Below are positions 51,486-62,749 of a stretch of DNA of 64,000 nt, in pieces; within the stretch, counting starts at the first letter, position 1, and each line of letters opens with the position of its first letter. The notes under the pieces were generated by a model. That model was given only the letters and a program-made list of their open reading frames with translations, did no database searches and was not told the origin of the DNA. A program made the translations under genes and the position numbers. The stretch comes from Ramazzottius varieornatus (lineage: Eukaryota > Tardigrada > Eutardigrada > Parachela > Ramazzottiidae): assembly GCA_001949185.1 (NCBI GenBank), contig BDGG01000014.1, positions 1 to 64,000 on the forward strand. Reading direction: 5' to 3'.

Positions 51486-52849
51486 CATCGAATATTTGCA
51501 ATATTTACTGTTTGATCTGAACTCATTTACACCTAACTGGGGAACTGTGAGTACAGGCACTCTTCTCCTTGCCAATCAAACGAGCTAGCTAGGCAGCTAG
51601 ACCCGCAAATGCAAAGGGAGGCTGCGCACTTTCTACCCCATGCCACATCATACTCACGCGTTGAAGTAGCTCCAGTGCTCTGGAATCGCCTTGGAGAAAG
51701 GAAGACCAAGAATACGAAGACACGATAAACGATGAAGTCAACTACAACGCAAAGAAGAAAGCAGCTCAACAGTTATCTTCAAAACCGACCTCGACTGATC
51801 TGCCAGCCGGGGTGAAAGCCAAATTTGAATTATTTCAGGAAGGAGGAGATTCTGAAAAGTAGGTGCCCGCAAAGACCGGTGAAAAGGAAAGCATCACCAG
51901 CACACCGTTGGAGGAAGCACAACTTTCCTAAAAGGCGAAATGAGCTAAACGAGCTAAATAGCTCCGCAGGACTGCTAGTGACACCTGCCAAACCAGTCTG
52001 TACCACAGAACCTGTATTCTTGATTTGGATACGAAGAACGCTTCTAGACAGCTGTGACCGGCATGTATTGCAACGACGATCCACTGATTTTGTTTCCTCT
52101 TGCTTGAAGTTTTCGAAGTGACGAACCAGTAGAACCGTCTTCGACCGTTTCAGTTGTGAGCAACGCTCATTTGCGTAATATTATGGTCTCTCTTGGCGCT
52201 TGGAGAGCCAGGGGTAAGATGGCCAATGTGAGCAACAATTGTGCCGGAGCGGGCTACAATTATCCCGGACGTGGACATAATTATGCCGAGTAATTTTGAT
52301 ACCCCCTGTCCGCAATTATGCTGAAGGATACAAAGGTATCAATACAATTACTGTATGCTGACTATGTGTGCGTACTACTCAAACGTACTCATAGTGCTTC
52401 TATTCTCCCGCAAAACCAGAGAAAGAATAAACCACTCGGCACTGCTCCCAATAATCTGACCGTGGAGAACACTAGAACTTAATCGGCCACCTCTCCAGGT
52501 GGAGGAAACGGAAACCCTACCTGTAGCCACCGAATACAGCATCGGCTTTCCAACCCCGGGGCAGCTATTGCCGACGTATTTGAAGACATTATTAGATGCC
52601 GCTTTCGTGCACAGTGCAGAACTGATTAAAACGCCGAGATCCTTAACTCTGATGCTTGCTTCGGTGATGAGATGCGGTAACGTCCTACCTCGCACTGAAT
52701 GTTTCTGGTATCGTTTACTGACTCCTTATGGGCAGCTACTACAGATTGTCGGGTAGGGAAAGTTTCTCTCGCAGTCAATACCCCAATCGTGATAAGGGCC
52801 CGGTCGCCATTCGTCGGCCAGTTGCGCAGATGTTTCTTTGTCAAGCGCA

Positions 52850-53809
52850 ATGAACTTGTCGTTTCATCCAGACAACTCGTCTGTCCGTTTGTACACCAAC
52901 CTCAGTTCCCTTTCTATGACAGCCTTGCCAGCGAACGGCGTCATTGCTTGGGCTGCCCTCACATCCCTGGCATGCTTTCTGGGCTCACTAGCTTGTATAG
53001 TCGCTGTATATGCCATTCGGATCGCACATTCGCAGAACGATACCGGCGGTAAAACTCATCTACTGATGATCAATATGTTATGCGTGCATTTTTTGAACTG
53101 TAGTGTCAATACCCCAATCATTGTCTACATGGTGACCTTGAGCAATGTCTTTGGTCGAAGTCCGAACATCGACTGTAGTGCAGTCCAGTTTCTGAACTTT
53201 TCGGTTGAAAACACAATTTGCTGGTGTAACTTCTGCCTATCTTTACATCGTATCGTCGCGTTGCGCTTTCCAGCCAAATACGTTACAGTATCACAAAGAT
53301 CGTTTGTCTGGCCACTCGTCGTCTTTACCTGGGTAATGTCGTCCGCGCCTCATACTCCTTATCTGTTTGGTGTGGGCGGTTCATTTGCTTTGGTCGCGGG
53401 GGGAAGATGCGGAATACGCATGATAAACAAAAGAATCGTGGCGATTGTCATGACGTTTGGAACATATCTACCAACCGCTATTTCGGTTTTGTTTCTGATC
53501 TTATTGGTTCTTACCGTACTTTGGTTTTCAACGTGTCATCGAAATCAAGTCAATCTGCAACCACCGAAGGTTACCAGGACTATGCAGCGAAGAGTTCGCC
53601 TTGCCCAGACTTTAATTATTGCTGTGCTCTTCGAAACGCTGTTGACCAACACATGGACGATTATAGGGCCGTTCTTTCCGATGGTGTATGTGCGCCATCC
53701 ATGGACTTCATTGTGGTCCCGGACCTGCGTCGTCATCACTGCCGTCTTTGTTCCGGTGGGTCGATACTTTAGTGAGCACAGGACCTTTGTTCCAGTAATT
53801 TGGTATTGA
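52850..53809 (+). CDS. Divergent rhodopsin-like seven-transmembrane receptor
   Basis: Single-exon frame of 319 residues from the first ATG. The N-terminus has glycosylation sites (NLSF, NSS). Seven hydrophobic segments follow: IAWAALTSLACFLGSLACIV, LLMINMLCVHFLNCSVNTPI, the region ending CLSLHRIVALRFPAKY, LVVFTWVMSSAPHTPYL, IVAIVMTFGTYLPTAISVLF, LAQTLIIAVLFETLLTNTW and SRTCVVITAVFVPVG. The third helix ends in LHR where class A receptors have DRY/ERF. The CWxP of helix 6 and NPxxY of helix 7 are missing, so signalling through the usual switches is doubtful. A paralogous broken copy lies at 59798-60720. The ligand is unknown. Confidence 0.7.
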   Translation: MNLSFHPDNSSVRLYTNLSSLSMTALPANGVIAWAALTSLACFLGSLACIVAVYAIRIAHSQNDTGGKTHLLMINMLCVHFLNCSVNTPIIVYMVTLSNVFGRSPNIDCSAVQFLNFSVENTICWCNFCLSLHRIVALRFPAKYVTVSQRSFVWPLVVFTWVMSSAPHTPYLFGVGGSFALVAGGRCGIRMINKRIVAIVMTFGTYLPTAISVLFLILLVLTVLWFSTCHRNQVNLQPPKVTRTMQRRVRLAQTLIIAVLFETLLTNTWTIIGPFFPMVYVRHPWTSLWSRTCVVITAVFVPVGRYFSEHRTFVPVIWY

Positions 53810-54968
53810 CTGTAGGTCACGATCTGCTCAATGAACATGGAATACAGGAAGTGCGCGCGAGATATCTGCCTCAACCGTGATGTGATCCCAGGTGTAAAGG
53901 GGAGGAAATCCGTAGCAAGAACGGAGAGCCGAATGATTAATGGAATGGGACCTTAGGAAGGACACTATCAATACACCGATATGGAAGATGTCCCTATTAC
54001 TGTATGGAAGCTTTTGAGCAAGCCTTTTACGGGAAATTCACTTGCGTGGATCGCCCACACTAAGAGTATGAGGAAACGGTTGTTGAGTTAGCGGCCCCTT
54101 GTAACCCGTAGGCCTTTCCATGGGCTACTCCTGATAACCGCTGGCTATAACTCAATAACTGTGCCACAGACTGTCTATCTTAACACTTAGAAGACCACGC
54201 AATTCCGAGCTCTGGGAGTACAGGGGGGGGGATGTAGGTCACCGTCCCCAATTTTTAACTGGCTAAAATCGTGGGGTGGGGTCAGATCGGGCCAATCATC
54301 ACATGTACGCTTCGCATTTTTTGAGTAAAATGCGCCACTAAGTGAACCAAAGCGCCAGACCTTTTTAATTTGCTCTGACCACTGGCCACACAGCATGGAA
54401 CATACTGGAGCGTCTAAGACGGTACCAGTGTACTAGCTCTGTGTCCAATTTTTAAGGAGGCTTTCCGTCAGCCAGCTCTTGAGTAAAAATCTGGTCTGTC
54501 AACTCAAGACACAATCTGGTCAAAAACGAAATAGTCTCTCTCAAAATAGTCTCGCTGCTAGCCAGTTCCCGTCTTTTCTAACTGGAAGCGAAAAAGTTTC
54601 CGAAAGCAAACGTGAAAATTTGAGACGAAAAGGTCCAACAGTAGCCATTCCACAAGGCTTTTGGGGTGCGCCAGGCAACCGGGGTACCTTCTTGGTCTTT
54701 TAAGTGTTAACAACCGTTCCCCCGTAGCTGTTTTTGGTACGAGTAGCTACTCAAAACTATGTCTGACCACGGTGCTGACCGTACATATCGCGAGGCCAAC
54801 ATATCGGCCGACCAACGTCTTCGCCAGCCATGCTCTCGACTGATGAAAGTATGATACAGGAGGAGTAAGCATGTGTGACCCAGTGAGGAAATGTGTGACC
54901 CAGTAGTCTCAGACGGCGTGACATGTATCAAGTATGCATTACGTTAACAGAAACACTTTTTATGTAAG
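53810..54968. other. Intergenic up to the assembly gap
   Basis: No recognised gene. A run of nine G lies near 54226. The sequence ends in an N-gap, so continuity with the right part of the window depends on scaffolding. Confidence 0.4.
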
Positions 54969-55018
54969 NNNNNNNNNNNNNNNNNNNNNNNNNNNNNNNN
55001 NNNNNNNNNNNNNNNNNN
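54969..55018. other. Assembly gap (50 N)
   Basis: Fifty undetermined bases. The round length suggests a scaffold placeholder, not a measured gap size. Confidence 0.95.
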
Positions 55019-55413
55019 CACATGTTTACTCCTGTACAGTACATGCACTCCATGTTGTCGTCAAATTATGGCCGTAATCCAGATACCCTCATTGAAAAGC
55101 AAAAACAGAAACCTTCCATACTACGTAAAACGTTGGCCAGTGCCTGCAGTGCGCAGTCTCCTCGACACCGTGTATCTTCGAAACATCGCGTTTTGGCCAA
55201 TCAAGTCGATCAAGCCATCATGCTGATCGCGCTTATGACGTCATGTCTGTTGGCTCAGCTTGAGCAAGTCAGGCTGCAGCTTGGCTGAATTTGGAAATTC
55301 ATTTTCGAAATTTAATTTCAACGGCTGAGCTTTTCGTTTATTTTCGTTCACTTCTTGTTTCCCCTTGTTCTTTTCAAATTATCTTGCCACCATCGGAAGC
55401 AGACAACTTGAAA

Positions 55414-56061
55414 ATGGAGACCTATGGTACAGAGGAGCTGGAGAAACTGTTTTTGCGAGCTGAGGGGATCGCTCCAGATGGTACAGCTGTTGTCAGGTAA
55501 GACTGTCTGTTGGGATTCGTCTAAGAATGCTAGCGCTTCTTGCGTGCTTTGTCTTGACCTGTCTGTCTTGTTTCTTGCAGAGTATGTTCTCCCGACTGTC
55601 GAGTTCAGAGCAGAGGAAGAAAACAGCCATAAAGATGATCAAACCAGCCAAAGATGTCAGAACCAAAACCGAGCGGTAAGAATTCAACCGCTCCATACAA
55701 TTCTATTTGCCTCATTGAGGCGTGTTAACGAACAATGTTTCTTCCCGTATAGGTGGAAGACGTTTCTGTCCCTGCTGGGCTGCTCGAGAGTCTTGAAGAG
55801 GAAGAAGAAGGTGAGCCTCAGCCTGCAGACTTGTTTCTTGATCATGCTCGCCTTCTGTCCGGTCGATCCACAATCTGGGTTTGATTTTTGATTGTGCATA
55901 GATTTTCGGCATATCCTTAACCGGGCCGTGCGTCAAGCCCTTGCTTGCCGTTTCATACTCTGATCTTGGTTTCTTTCCCGCAGGCTTTGGATTGCTGGAC
56001 AGAGACTAGTAGTCGAAGGCAAGAACTGACGCAGATAGACGAGAACGGGTCGGAGTGGTGA
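55414..56061 (+). CDS. Possible small four-exon gene of unknown function
   Basis: Exons 55414-55496, 55583-55675, 55753-55810 and 55984-56061 join in one frame (103 residues), with donors GTAAGA, GTAAGA and GTGAGC and good pyrimidine-rich acceptors. The protein is short and charged: METYGTEELEKLFLRAEGIA, a basic middle (EQRKKTAIKMIKPAKDVRTK) and an acidic end. A competing acceptor two bases upstream of exon 2 and a different exon 3 frame (VEDVSVPAGLLESLEEEEEG) leave the model open. No family was recognised. Confidence 0.35.
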
Positions 56062-57294
56062 AGGGTGGAATCTGCCGTCGAGCACATCATCAGACTTTCA
56101 TCCGGCAAAGAGATCGGTGAAGATCGGTGTCGTCGGGGCTGAGAGTCTGTCCCCGATGAAGTGTTGCGTTCAATATGATCTGGTAACTCTCTGCCTGTTG
56201 TTTTGAAGTGACTGGATCCGTCTGACACTAAAACGTGAATCTCTCGGTGGAAAAAAGTCCTCCCTGCTGATTGTCGTTGTTAAAGTACTTTTCTAACAGT
56301 AACAACATTTTCTTTCGGAAGTTGTTTTTTTGCGGTCTGCGCTGGCGTATTAACGGATTTCACCTATGTCTGTACCACGTCCATGTCTTGGATGAAAAAT
56401 GTGCAGTCCTTGTAACACAAGCGGCCAGTTTGCTCACGCGAATCATCAGTGTCTCGAAGACATCAGAGCAGTCGAACAGTGTCCAAGCCTTGTTCGAAAT
56501 CATGTTCGGTTTCCAATGAGGGATACTGTATTGGCACATGGTCGAGGCATTGTTATTGCTTATCCGTCTCTTTGATGCATTTTCGCTGGTGTAGTGCCTT
56601 CGAACAATAAATGGGTTTCGGCGGCCCATTTCAGTAAGGATTGATCGTTGGGCAGATTGTCAGGAAACGAATTCAAAGTTTTGAGACCGCGAAGGCAAAG
56701 TTGAACTGCTGGTGTAATCTGGTGTGCCTAGCGTCGAGGAACACGAAGCTGAAACCATTTGGCCATCTGACCACTGGTAAAACGGCTACGTCAGGACGAT
56801 CCAGAAGGGTTCGAATTTTTGCCAGAACGACACCACACAGCGTAAGACCGCACATACAATGATTTTGACGCAGCCTTTTTGATCGTCCCGACGTTTTCTA
56901 GAATATCTTCCCAAAAGTTGAACAGTTTCGACAGACTTCCACCCGTGACGAAGCGTGGCACCTGCACTACGCGATGTCGTTGGATATTCCCTACAACTTT
57001 ATGTAAGAACATGGTAGTTCGGCAGCAAAGGAGACCTTTGCGGAGATGGGCCGCCGAACCCAAATTTGGGAAAACAACTAGATTTCGCGGAGGTCCTTGG
57101 AGATTAACTTTAATTTTTCTGCAAGTTTAGCAGTAGTCATCGCTGAATAACTAACTTCATTGCTGACTATCTGACGTCCTCGCTAATTTTTCTACATGGT
57201 TCTTCGGTGCTGATGTTTTATGCATCTGTGAGTGTATATAGGACGATTGCGGAATTACGATGGACCCATAAAGCTAGAAAACGGTACTATAAAA
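56062..57294. other. Intergenic with dispersed repeat copy 2
   Basis: No recognised gene. The only structured sequence noticed is the dispersed repeat at 56685-57003. Confidence 0.4.
56685..57003. repeat. Dispersed repeat, copy 2
   Basis: Same ordered blocks as at 50330-50720: AAAGTTGAACTGC, CCATTTGGCCATCTGACCAC, GGCTACGTC, AAGGGTTCGAATTTTTGCC, AATATCTTCCCA and TTGGATATTCCCTACAACTT. The palindrome around GACCACTGGT is reduced. The copies have the same orientation. Confidence 0.5.
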
Positions 57295-58756
57295 CGAGGC
57301 AATTTGAGTTAAGTTAATCAATTTCGAACAATGGTCAATTTTCAGCGTAATTACCCGAAGTTTCACCAAAGTTTCACCATAATCACCCGGAGCTGTGTTA
57401 AGGTCTGAAATGATTTTGTAACCTGCTGAACGTATTTCAACACGTTCGGACCTCGCCAACAGAGACGACGTATTTCCAGTCTGTTACAGTCCCTGTTCGG
57501 AAGAGCCTCCGATCCATCATACCGACCATTTAACATTTTGGGATCTGTCCTGGTTTGCTACAGAGAATTTTGGGTGCCTTTTGGGTTCATTAAAGGTTCA
57601 TATATGTGACATTATGTCTATCGGACATGAATGTTACATACATGAACCATTCATGAACCCGTTATGGAACACTCATGTCCGATAGACATATATGTCACAT
57701 ATATGAACCTTTACTGAACACAAAATGCACCCAAAATGCTCTGTGGCAAGCCAGGACTGTTCCCAGATGTTATATGGTCGGTATAATGGATCGGAGGCTC
57801 TTCCGAACAGGGAATGTGGGTTTTGTCAAATGAGATTCCCTTTTTTCGCGAGCATTCCGAATCCTGCTTTTCTGACGTGAGATTGTAGAGAAAAACCTAC
57901 CTTGTACAGCTTCCTTAGCTTCACGCATGACGTCATCGTACTCGTATAAGTTTGACTCGGTACAGACATTAGATCCCAGCCACTGCCTGGGATATGCTTC
58001 GCGCGTACGCCGATGTCATGCGTAGTCTGTAAAGCAGTGGAATACTGAACCCCAATATTCTTCCTTCCATACCTTTTCTACCAGTTGTCGGACAGCTTTT
58101 CTGTTACGTATATTCGATAAGCACGGTAAACTCTACAAACCTATACGAGCACGAGGGTTGAACACCTAAACGCAGAATCTAAAAATGCATCTCTTGAACA
58201 ATTTCGATTTCGTCGAACAAAAAGAATCTCATTGCCAAAACCCATGTGAAGGTTGTCGAGTTAGGAAACGATGTGGACGAAGACGTCGCAATGGATGTGG
58301 ATTACCTATTCGAGCCATCCCAAGACGCTTTCACCTTATTTACCGTATGTTGCGGTAGACTTCTAAAATGATCTTCCCACATTGAACTAACTTTGCTACG
58401 ATACTCTAAAGCACCACTTTGTAATAATCATTCAAGAAGCCATCTGTTCCTGTCAAAGTCGAAGATTTGTGTTTCATCTGAGGACACATTTTCCATCGTA
58501 AAGGTCTCCTGCTGATTAATACACTAGCATATCTAACTCTAACACCACACTACTAATCGCTCCACACAGCTTCCAACACAGAATACCGTCGTTCCGCATG
58601 GCAAACGACCTTGAGATTCCGAATACAGCGTCGGGTAATCATGTTGAAACTTCGGGTAATTTCGGGCACATTGTGGAACTTTGGTGAGACTTTGGGTAAT
58701 TTATGGAGAAAATTGACCATTGCCCGAAATTGATTAACTTAACTTGAAATTACCTC
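57295..58756. mobile_element. About 1.46-kb element with long terminal inverted repeats
   Basis: The left end (GAGGCAATTTGAGTTAAGTT, then AATCAATTTCGAACAATGGT and CAATTTTC) matches the reverse complement of the right end (GGAGGTAATTTCAAGTTAAG, then TTAATCAATTTCGGGCAATG and GTCAATTTTC). Further inward both arms repeat ACCCGAAGTTTCACC-like units for about 100-120 bp. No transposase is seen inside. A 324-bp hairpin lies within the left half. Target duplications were not identified. Confidence 0.65.
57490..57813. repeat. 324-bp near-perfect hairpin
   Basis: The left arm starts TCCCTGTTCGGAAGAGCCTC and the right arm ends with its complement GAGGCTCTTCCGAACAGGGA. Pairing continues inward through ATTTTGGGTGC, AAAGGTTCATATATGTGACA and GTCTATCGGACATGA, about 140 bp per arm with scattered mismatches and a loop of about 40 nt. 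A foldback transposon or the source of a long double-stranded RNA are possible. Confidence 0.8.
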
Positions 58757-59797
58757 CGTCAACCCTCAGAACTTTCGCTCTGCACAGCTGCCTACTTCTT
58801 CGAGTGCTTCCCGTGGACGTGCCGCCAAAGTCAACTTTCTCGGCTGATTTTCATTCGAGAATCTTCCTGTGCTCTGGATTGTGTTGACCGAGGAATGAAA
58901 AGAAACAGAAGAGCGGATGTTAGAGAGAAAAGCACCATGCTATCACTCCCCAGGAAGGTTCCGTATAGCAAGTAGAATCGAGACGTGTTACGTCACACAA
59001 ATTCTAAGCAAACGCAGTGTCAATCCTGCTTCACCATACTGACGTTACATTCCACCATCAGGACCTGCCGAGTTTCTATTTTCTATTGGCATCCAGCCAT
59101 TGAGCAAAGCCCAAAGTATGGCACTCAGACAATTTGAAGGATGAAAATGGAACTCAATGGCGCTGCCTAAAAAACCACGTAGCTTGTGTTGGAGAATACG
59201 CTCCGTGACGTAACACGATGTGTTTCTGTAGTGCAAAAGTAACTGAATCATCTCCGGCGGCGGTCCTAGTGACTCAGACTAAAGGTTCCCGTAGTGCTGA
59301 ATCCCGATTATACTCTGCGCAGAAGAATGGCGGTTCGAGTGAGCCGACCATTGCTTCAGTGCACGGAATATACAGTATGTGGCCCATTCTGTGTTTTCTC
59401 TGTCATGACGAGGGGAGTTTGCCGTCGCTCCAGTCTTGTTTCACAAACTGAAACGGCAGAAAGGTAGACGAGAGAGAATTCTCTTTCGACTGAAACAGAC
59501 TAGGCTGGCAGAGAAAATTCTGGGAGACATAGCAGGAAGCAGAAGTGAGGTCAGAATCTGGACGCAACATGGTGCTGATTGAGACTATCGAGAAAGGTAA
59601 GTTTTCCGCCTCCTGCTGTCTTCCAGGGTTTTCTTCTACCAGCCTAGTCTGTCTCAGTCGATAGAGAAACTCTCCTCTACCGTTCTGTCGTTTTAGTTTG
59701 TGGAACAAGACTGGAGCTCTGGCAGAATCCCCCGTTAGGATTTTCGCCCCACGCTCGGGCATGATGCTCTGGTGACTCTAGTCCTTCAGTCTTCACC
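58757..59797. other. Intergenic, no recognised feature
   Basis: Short frames only. It precedes the broken receptor copy and may hold its former promoter. Confidence 0.4.
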
Positions 59798-60720
59798 ATG
59801 AATTCAACAAATTCTTCCTTCCCTTATTCAGCCGTCATTCTTAATGCCACGAATGGTATTCCTATTATCTATGGCCTCTTACCGCGCGACAGCATCATTC
59901 AATGGGCAGCCATCACGTTTCTGATTTCCATCTACGGTGCAATCGCCGGATGTGTTGTTATCCACGCCATCTGGAAGACGGACTCCCGTGGTCAGCAAAT
60001 CAGCGGATCCAACCTTTTGACCGTCAATGTCCTTCATGCATCTGGTCAACTGCGCCATCAACACGCCCATTATCGTCTATATGGTCACCCTGCGGAACGT
60101 CTACGGCCAGAACCCACCGGACGTGTGCTTCATCGTCCACCTACTTAACTTCATCATAAGCTCTTCCCTTGACTGGTGCAACGCTTGTTTATCCCTTCAC
60201 CGCATCATCGCTCTTCGCTTCCCTACAAAATACGCCGCAGTAACGCGTCGACCTGTTGTCTGGACCGCGATTATCTTTACATGGTTAGCGAGTCTGGCTG
60301 TCAACATCTCATACAGCCTCGGGAATGGCGGCTGGTACGCTCTAATTGCCTGAGTTCGATGCGGAGTGCGAATCATTGAAAAGAAAGTCGTCGGGATCCT
60401 AGTGGCTTTCAGTGCCTACATTCCCTTCGGTATTTCGGCAACGTGCGCGGTGTTGCTTTTTGGGACCGTCGTCTGGGTGAAGATAAAGGGTAACCAGCAG
60501 GTGCAGCCCAACGGTGAAAAAAGTACCAGCGTCTAGAGCTGAGGAGCGAAGGATCCGTCTGGTACAAACTTTGCTGGCAGCGATGGTGTTTGATGCGTTG
60601 TGCTGGAAAACATGGGTAGTTATAGGGTCGAGCTTTCCTCTTGTCTACGTCCACTATCCTTTGATATCGGTTTGGTCACGGACCTCCCAGGCCATCACGT
60701 CTTCGTTTGTGCCAGTAAGT
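59798..60720 (+). pseudogene. Broken paralog of the divergent seven-transmembrane receptor
   Basis: The N-terminal frame (ATG 59798) carries helix 1 (IIQWAAITFLISIYGAIAGC). A frameshift near 60025 moves to LVNCAINTPIIVYMVTLRNV, WCNACLSLHRIIALRFPTKY and helix 4. A TGA (near 60352) follows WYALIA exactly where the intact paralog reads ALVAGG. VRCGVRIIEKKVVGILVAF continues in the same frame, and a second frameshift at a run of six A (about 60517) precedes ERRIRLVQTLLAAMVFDAL and helix 7. Three lesions against one intact family member indicate a pseudogene. Confidence 0.75.
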
Positions 60721-62749
60721 GGATCCTTGCACCTTCAAGTTCAGTTTGTAGACATATCTGCGTTGGACTCTTTTCACCGGTCGATCAATCTTGCTCTGAT
60801 TACTGTCTTCCCTCTAAGGTTTCGCGCTGTCACGTGACAGGCCAGTAAGTATTGCCTGGTGGGGATAAAAAACTTCAGCGCTTCTAATCAAAGATTGCTG
60901 GCCAATCAAGTGCAGCAATGTGCCACATTTCGGCATCAGGCCCTGGGTAGAATTCACTGGCATGTCACGTGACTGCGCGAAACAACGCGAAACAACCGAA
61001 ACAACGCGAAACAACCGCGCTTCTCGCGGCAGCCTCTTTCTCCAGGAAAACAAGCAGAAGCCTATCAGAACGACCGCTACAGGTCCTCAGTCCCGAAACC
61101 AGACAGTGGCTGTCGGAGGATCAGCGCCGCATTGTTGATATTCTCAGGCTCAGCGGTCCCGTTGCGTAATACAGTAGAACCTGTGCTACTTTACATACGT
61201 TACTTTCACTAGAGGTCCAGATCCGTTCGCGGGGCGCGCAATATTGACGTTGAACTCTCTACGTCATTACAAATGGGAGGAGAGTGCCTGTATCATAATC
61301 GTATCGCTATCGTCTGACGATACTTGGCCAAGCATCGTCGTAAGATTTGAATGATCACCGATCCTCTCCCAGAGTACGTCGTGCTGATCTTGGTATCAAA
61401 ATGTAGAAAAATCATTCCTGTATCATTCGACGCCGTGCATGGCTGAGCAAAGTGTTTTTCTCTGATTCAAAATTAAGTTTGGCGAGAAGGGGTGAAAATG
61501 GCCAGAATCAGTCATCTTTGCCGTTGTGCAGCTCAAATCTGGGGCTATACGTTATGACGTCACCGGATGGAAGTCGGTGCTCCGGATGGCGAAGACGGAG
61601 CGACTATTATTGTTTCGCGATTGCCGAAAGACACAAAACTTTTCAAGATGCGAATACGATGCGACTTCTATTGAGATTGTATCAGGCTCGTGATCGTAAC
61701 TGAACGACGAATAGCCTCTATTATGGAGTACCGGAACATCGGAAACCAACTTCACTTCTGTCCTGTCGGATTGGAAACCCTTGAACCATGGTGACCTTCC
61801 TGGACAGAGCTGTTTGTCTGGAGCTGTCAGAAGGAAGACAGCTAAAGTGACTGGCGAGTCCCGGTGTTTTCAGGTTTTTTTAGTAGCGAGTGGCAACAGA
61901 TATTCTTCGCTGTAATTTTCATTCTGTTTCCAGAACAGTTGCGTCTAACTGCTTGCATGGAGTTGCGCTGCTATAGAAAATTGTGCTATACTGTACTCTC
62001 TCTGCTTTCAACTTTTTTCTACAGGTTTGGACTTTTTCGTTGCTGTATGAAGCTCGAAAAATATATTCTGCTTATGCAATCTTGCTGAGACGGCATCCTG
62101 CTACATGGAAAAAGGAACGATGGAAAAAGGATTTTTGCTGCTTCTCGCTTTGAAGGAAAATTTAGCCATTAGAAGGACGAGTAAGCACAACTTCAAACAT
62201 GCGTACGTCCTCTTTGTGCATACAAGCACCCAGTTTTATTCAACTCCCAATTTTAGGTTTTGGTCTTTCGGGTTACGGTTTTTTCCTTCGTCTGTACCTC
62301 AGTCTTCTCACCAAAGCGGCACTGATGGCCAGCGGTCAGCGGAACAGCAGCACGCTGCAAAAATCTTCTACGGTGGTTTTGGTGAAATTTGGTGTAATTT
62401 GGTGTTTCGTCTCTTCGCGCGAGACGCGTACACGATATTCGCTCAGAAAAAACTGAAACACAGAGGACAGTCTTTCCACCGAAGCCAAGCCTAGGATAAA
62501 TTGTATTATCGTCAGTGCGGTCAGAAGAAAATCAGGACGGCCAGGCCTCCTTTTTGAAATTTGGCTTTCATGGCCTGCCAATCAACCGAATTTCGAAATT
62601 TTGAAAATTGCCTATTGGATGGACCGGCCTCCGCCACACGGTATCAGCCAATCAAAATCCTGTTTACACAAAGAGGACGGTGGTGTCTGCCAGCAAGAAA
62701 ATCATCGTGCTGAAAGTGATAATCTTGGTTAGTTGGTTGGAAGGAGAAC
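60721..62749. other. Intergenic with a short tandem repeat
   Basis: No recognised gene in about 2 kb. A tandem array of CGAAACAACG-like decamers lies at 60976-61014. Confidence 0.4.
60976..61014. repeat. Tandem array of a 9-10-bp unit, four copies
   Basis: GCGAAACAAC, GCGAAACAAC, CGAAACAAC and GCGAAACAAC follow each other directly. Confidence 0.8.

Larger units (their letters stand above)
48702..52849. other. Gene-poor stretch with dispersed repeats
   Basis: No gene is recognised in about 4.1 kb. It contains one copy of a dispersed repeat (50330-50720) and an inverted repeat (51374-51485). Short frames such as 50604-50819 and 51825-52121 have no recognisable domain. Confidence 0.4.

Noticed and set aside
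52210-52290. Short ORF with Gly/Asn/Tyr repeats (GAGYNYPGRGHNYAE)
   Set aside because: Only about 25 codons; explained by repeated AATTATGCCG-like sequence and without supporting context.
60340-60360. In-frame TGA in the second receptor as a selenocysteine codon
   Set aside because: The intact paralog has an ordinary residue there, and two frameshifts nearby show general decay.
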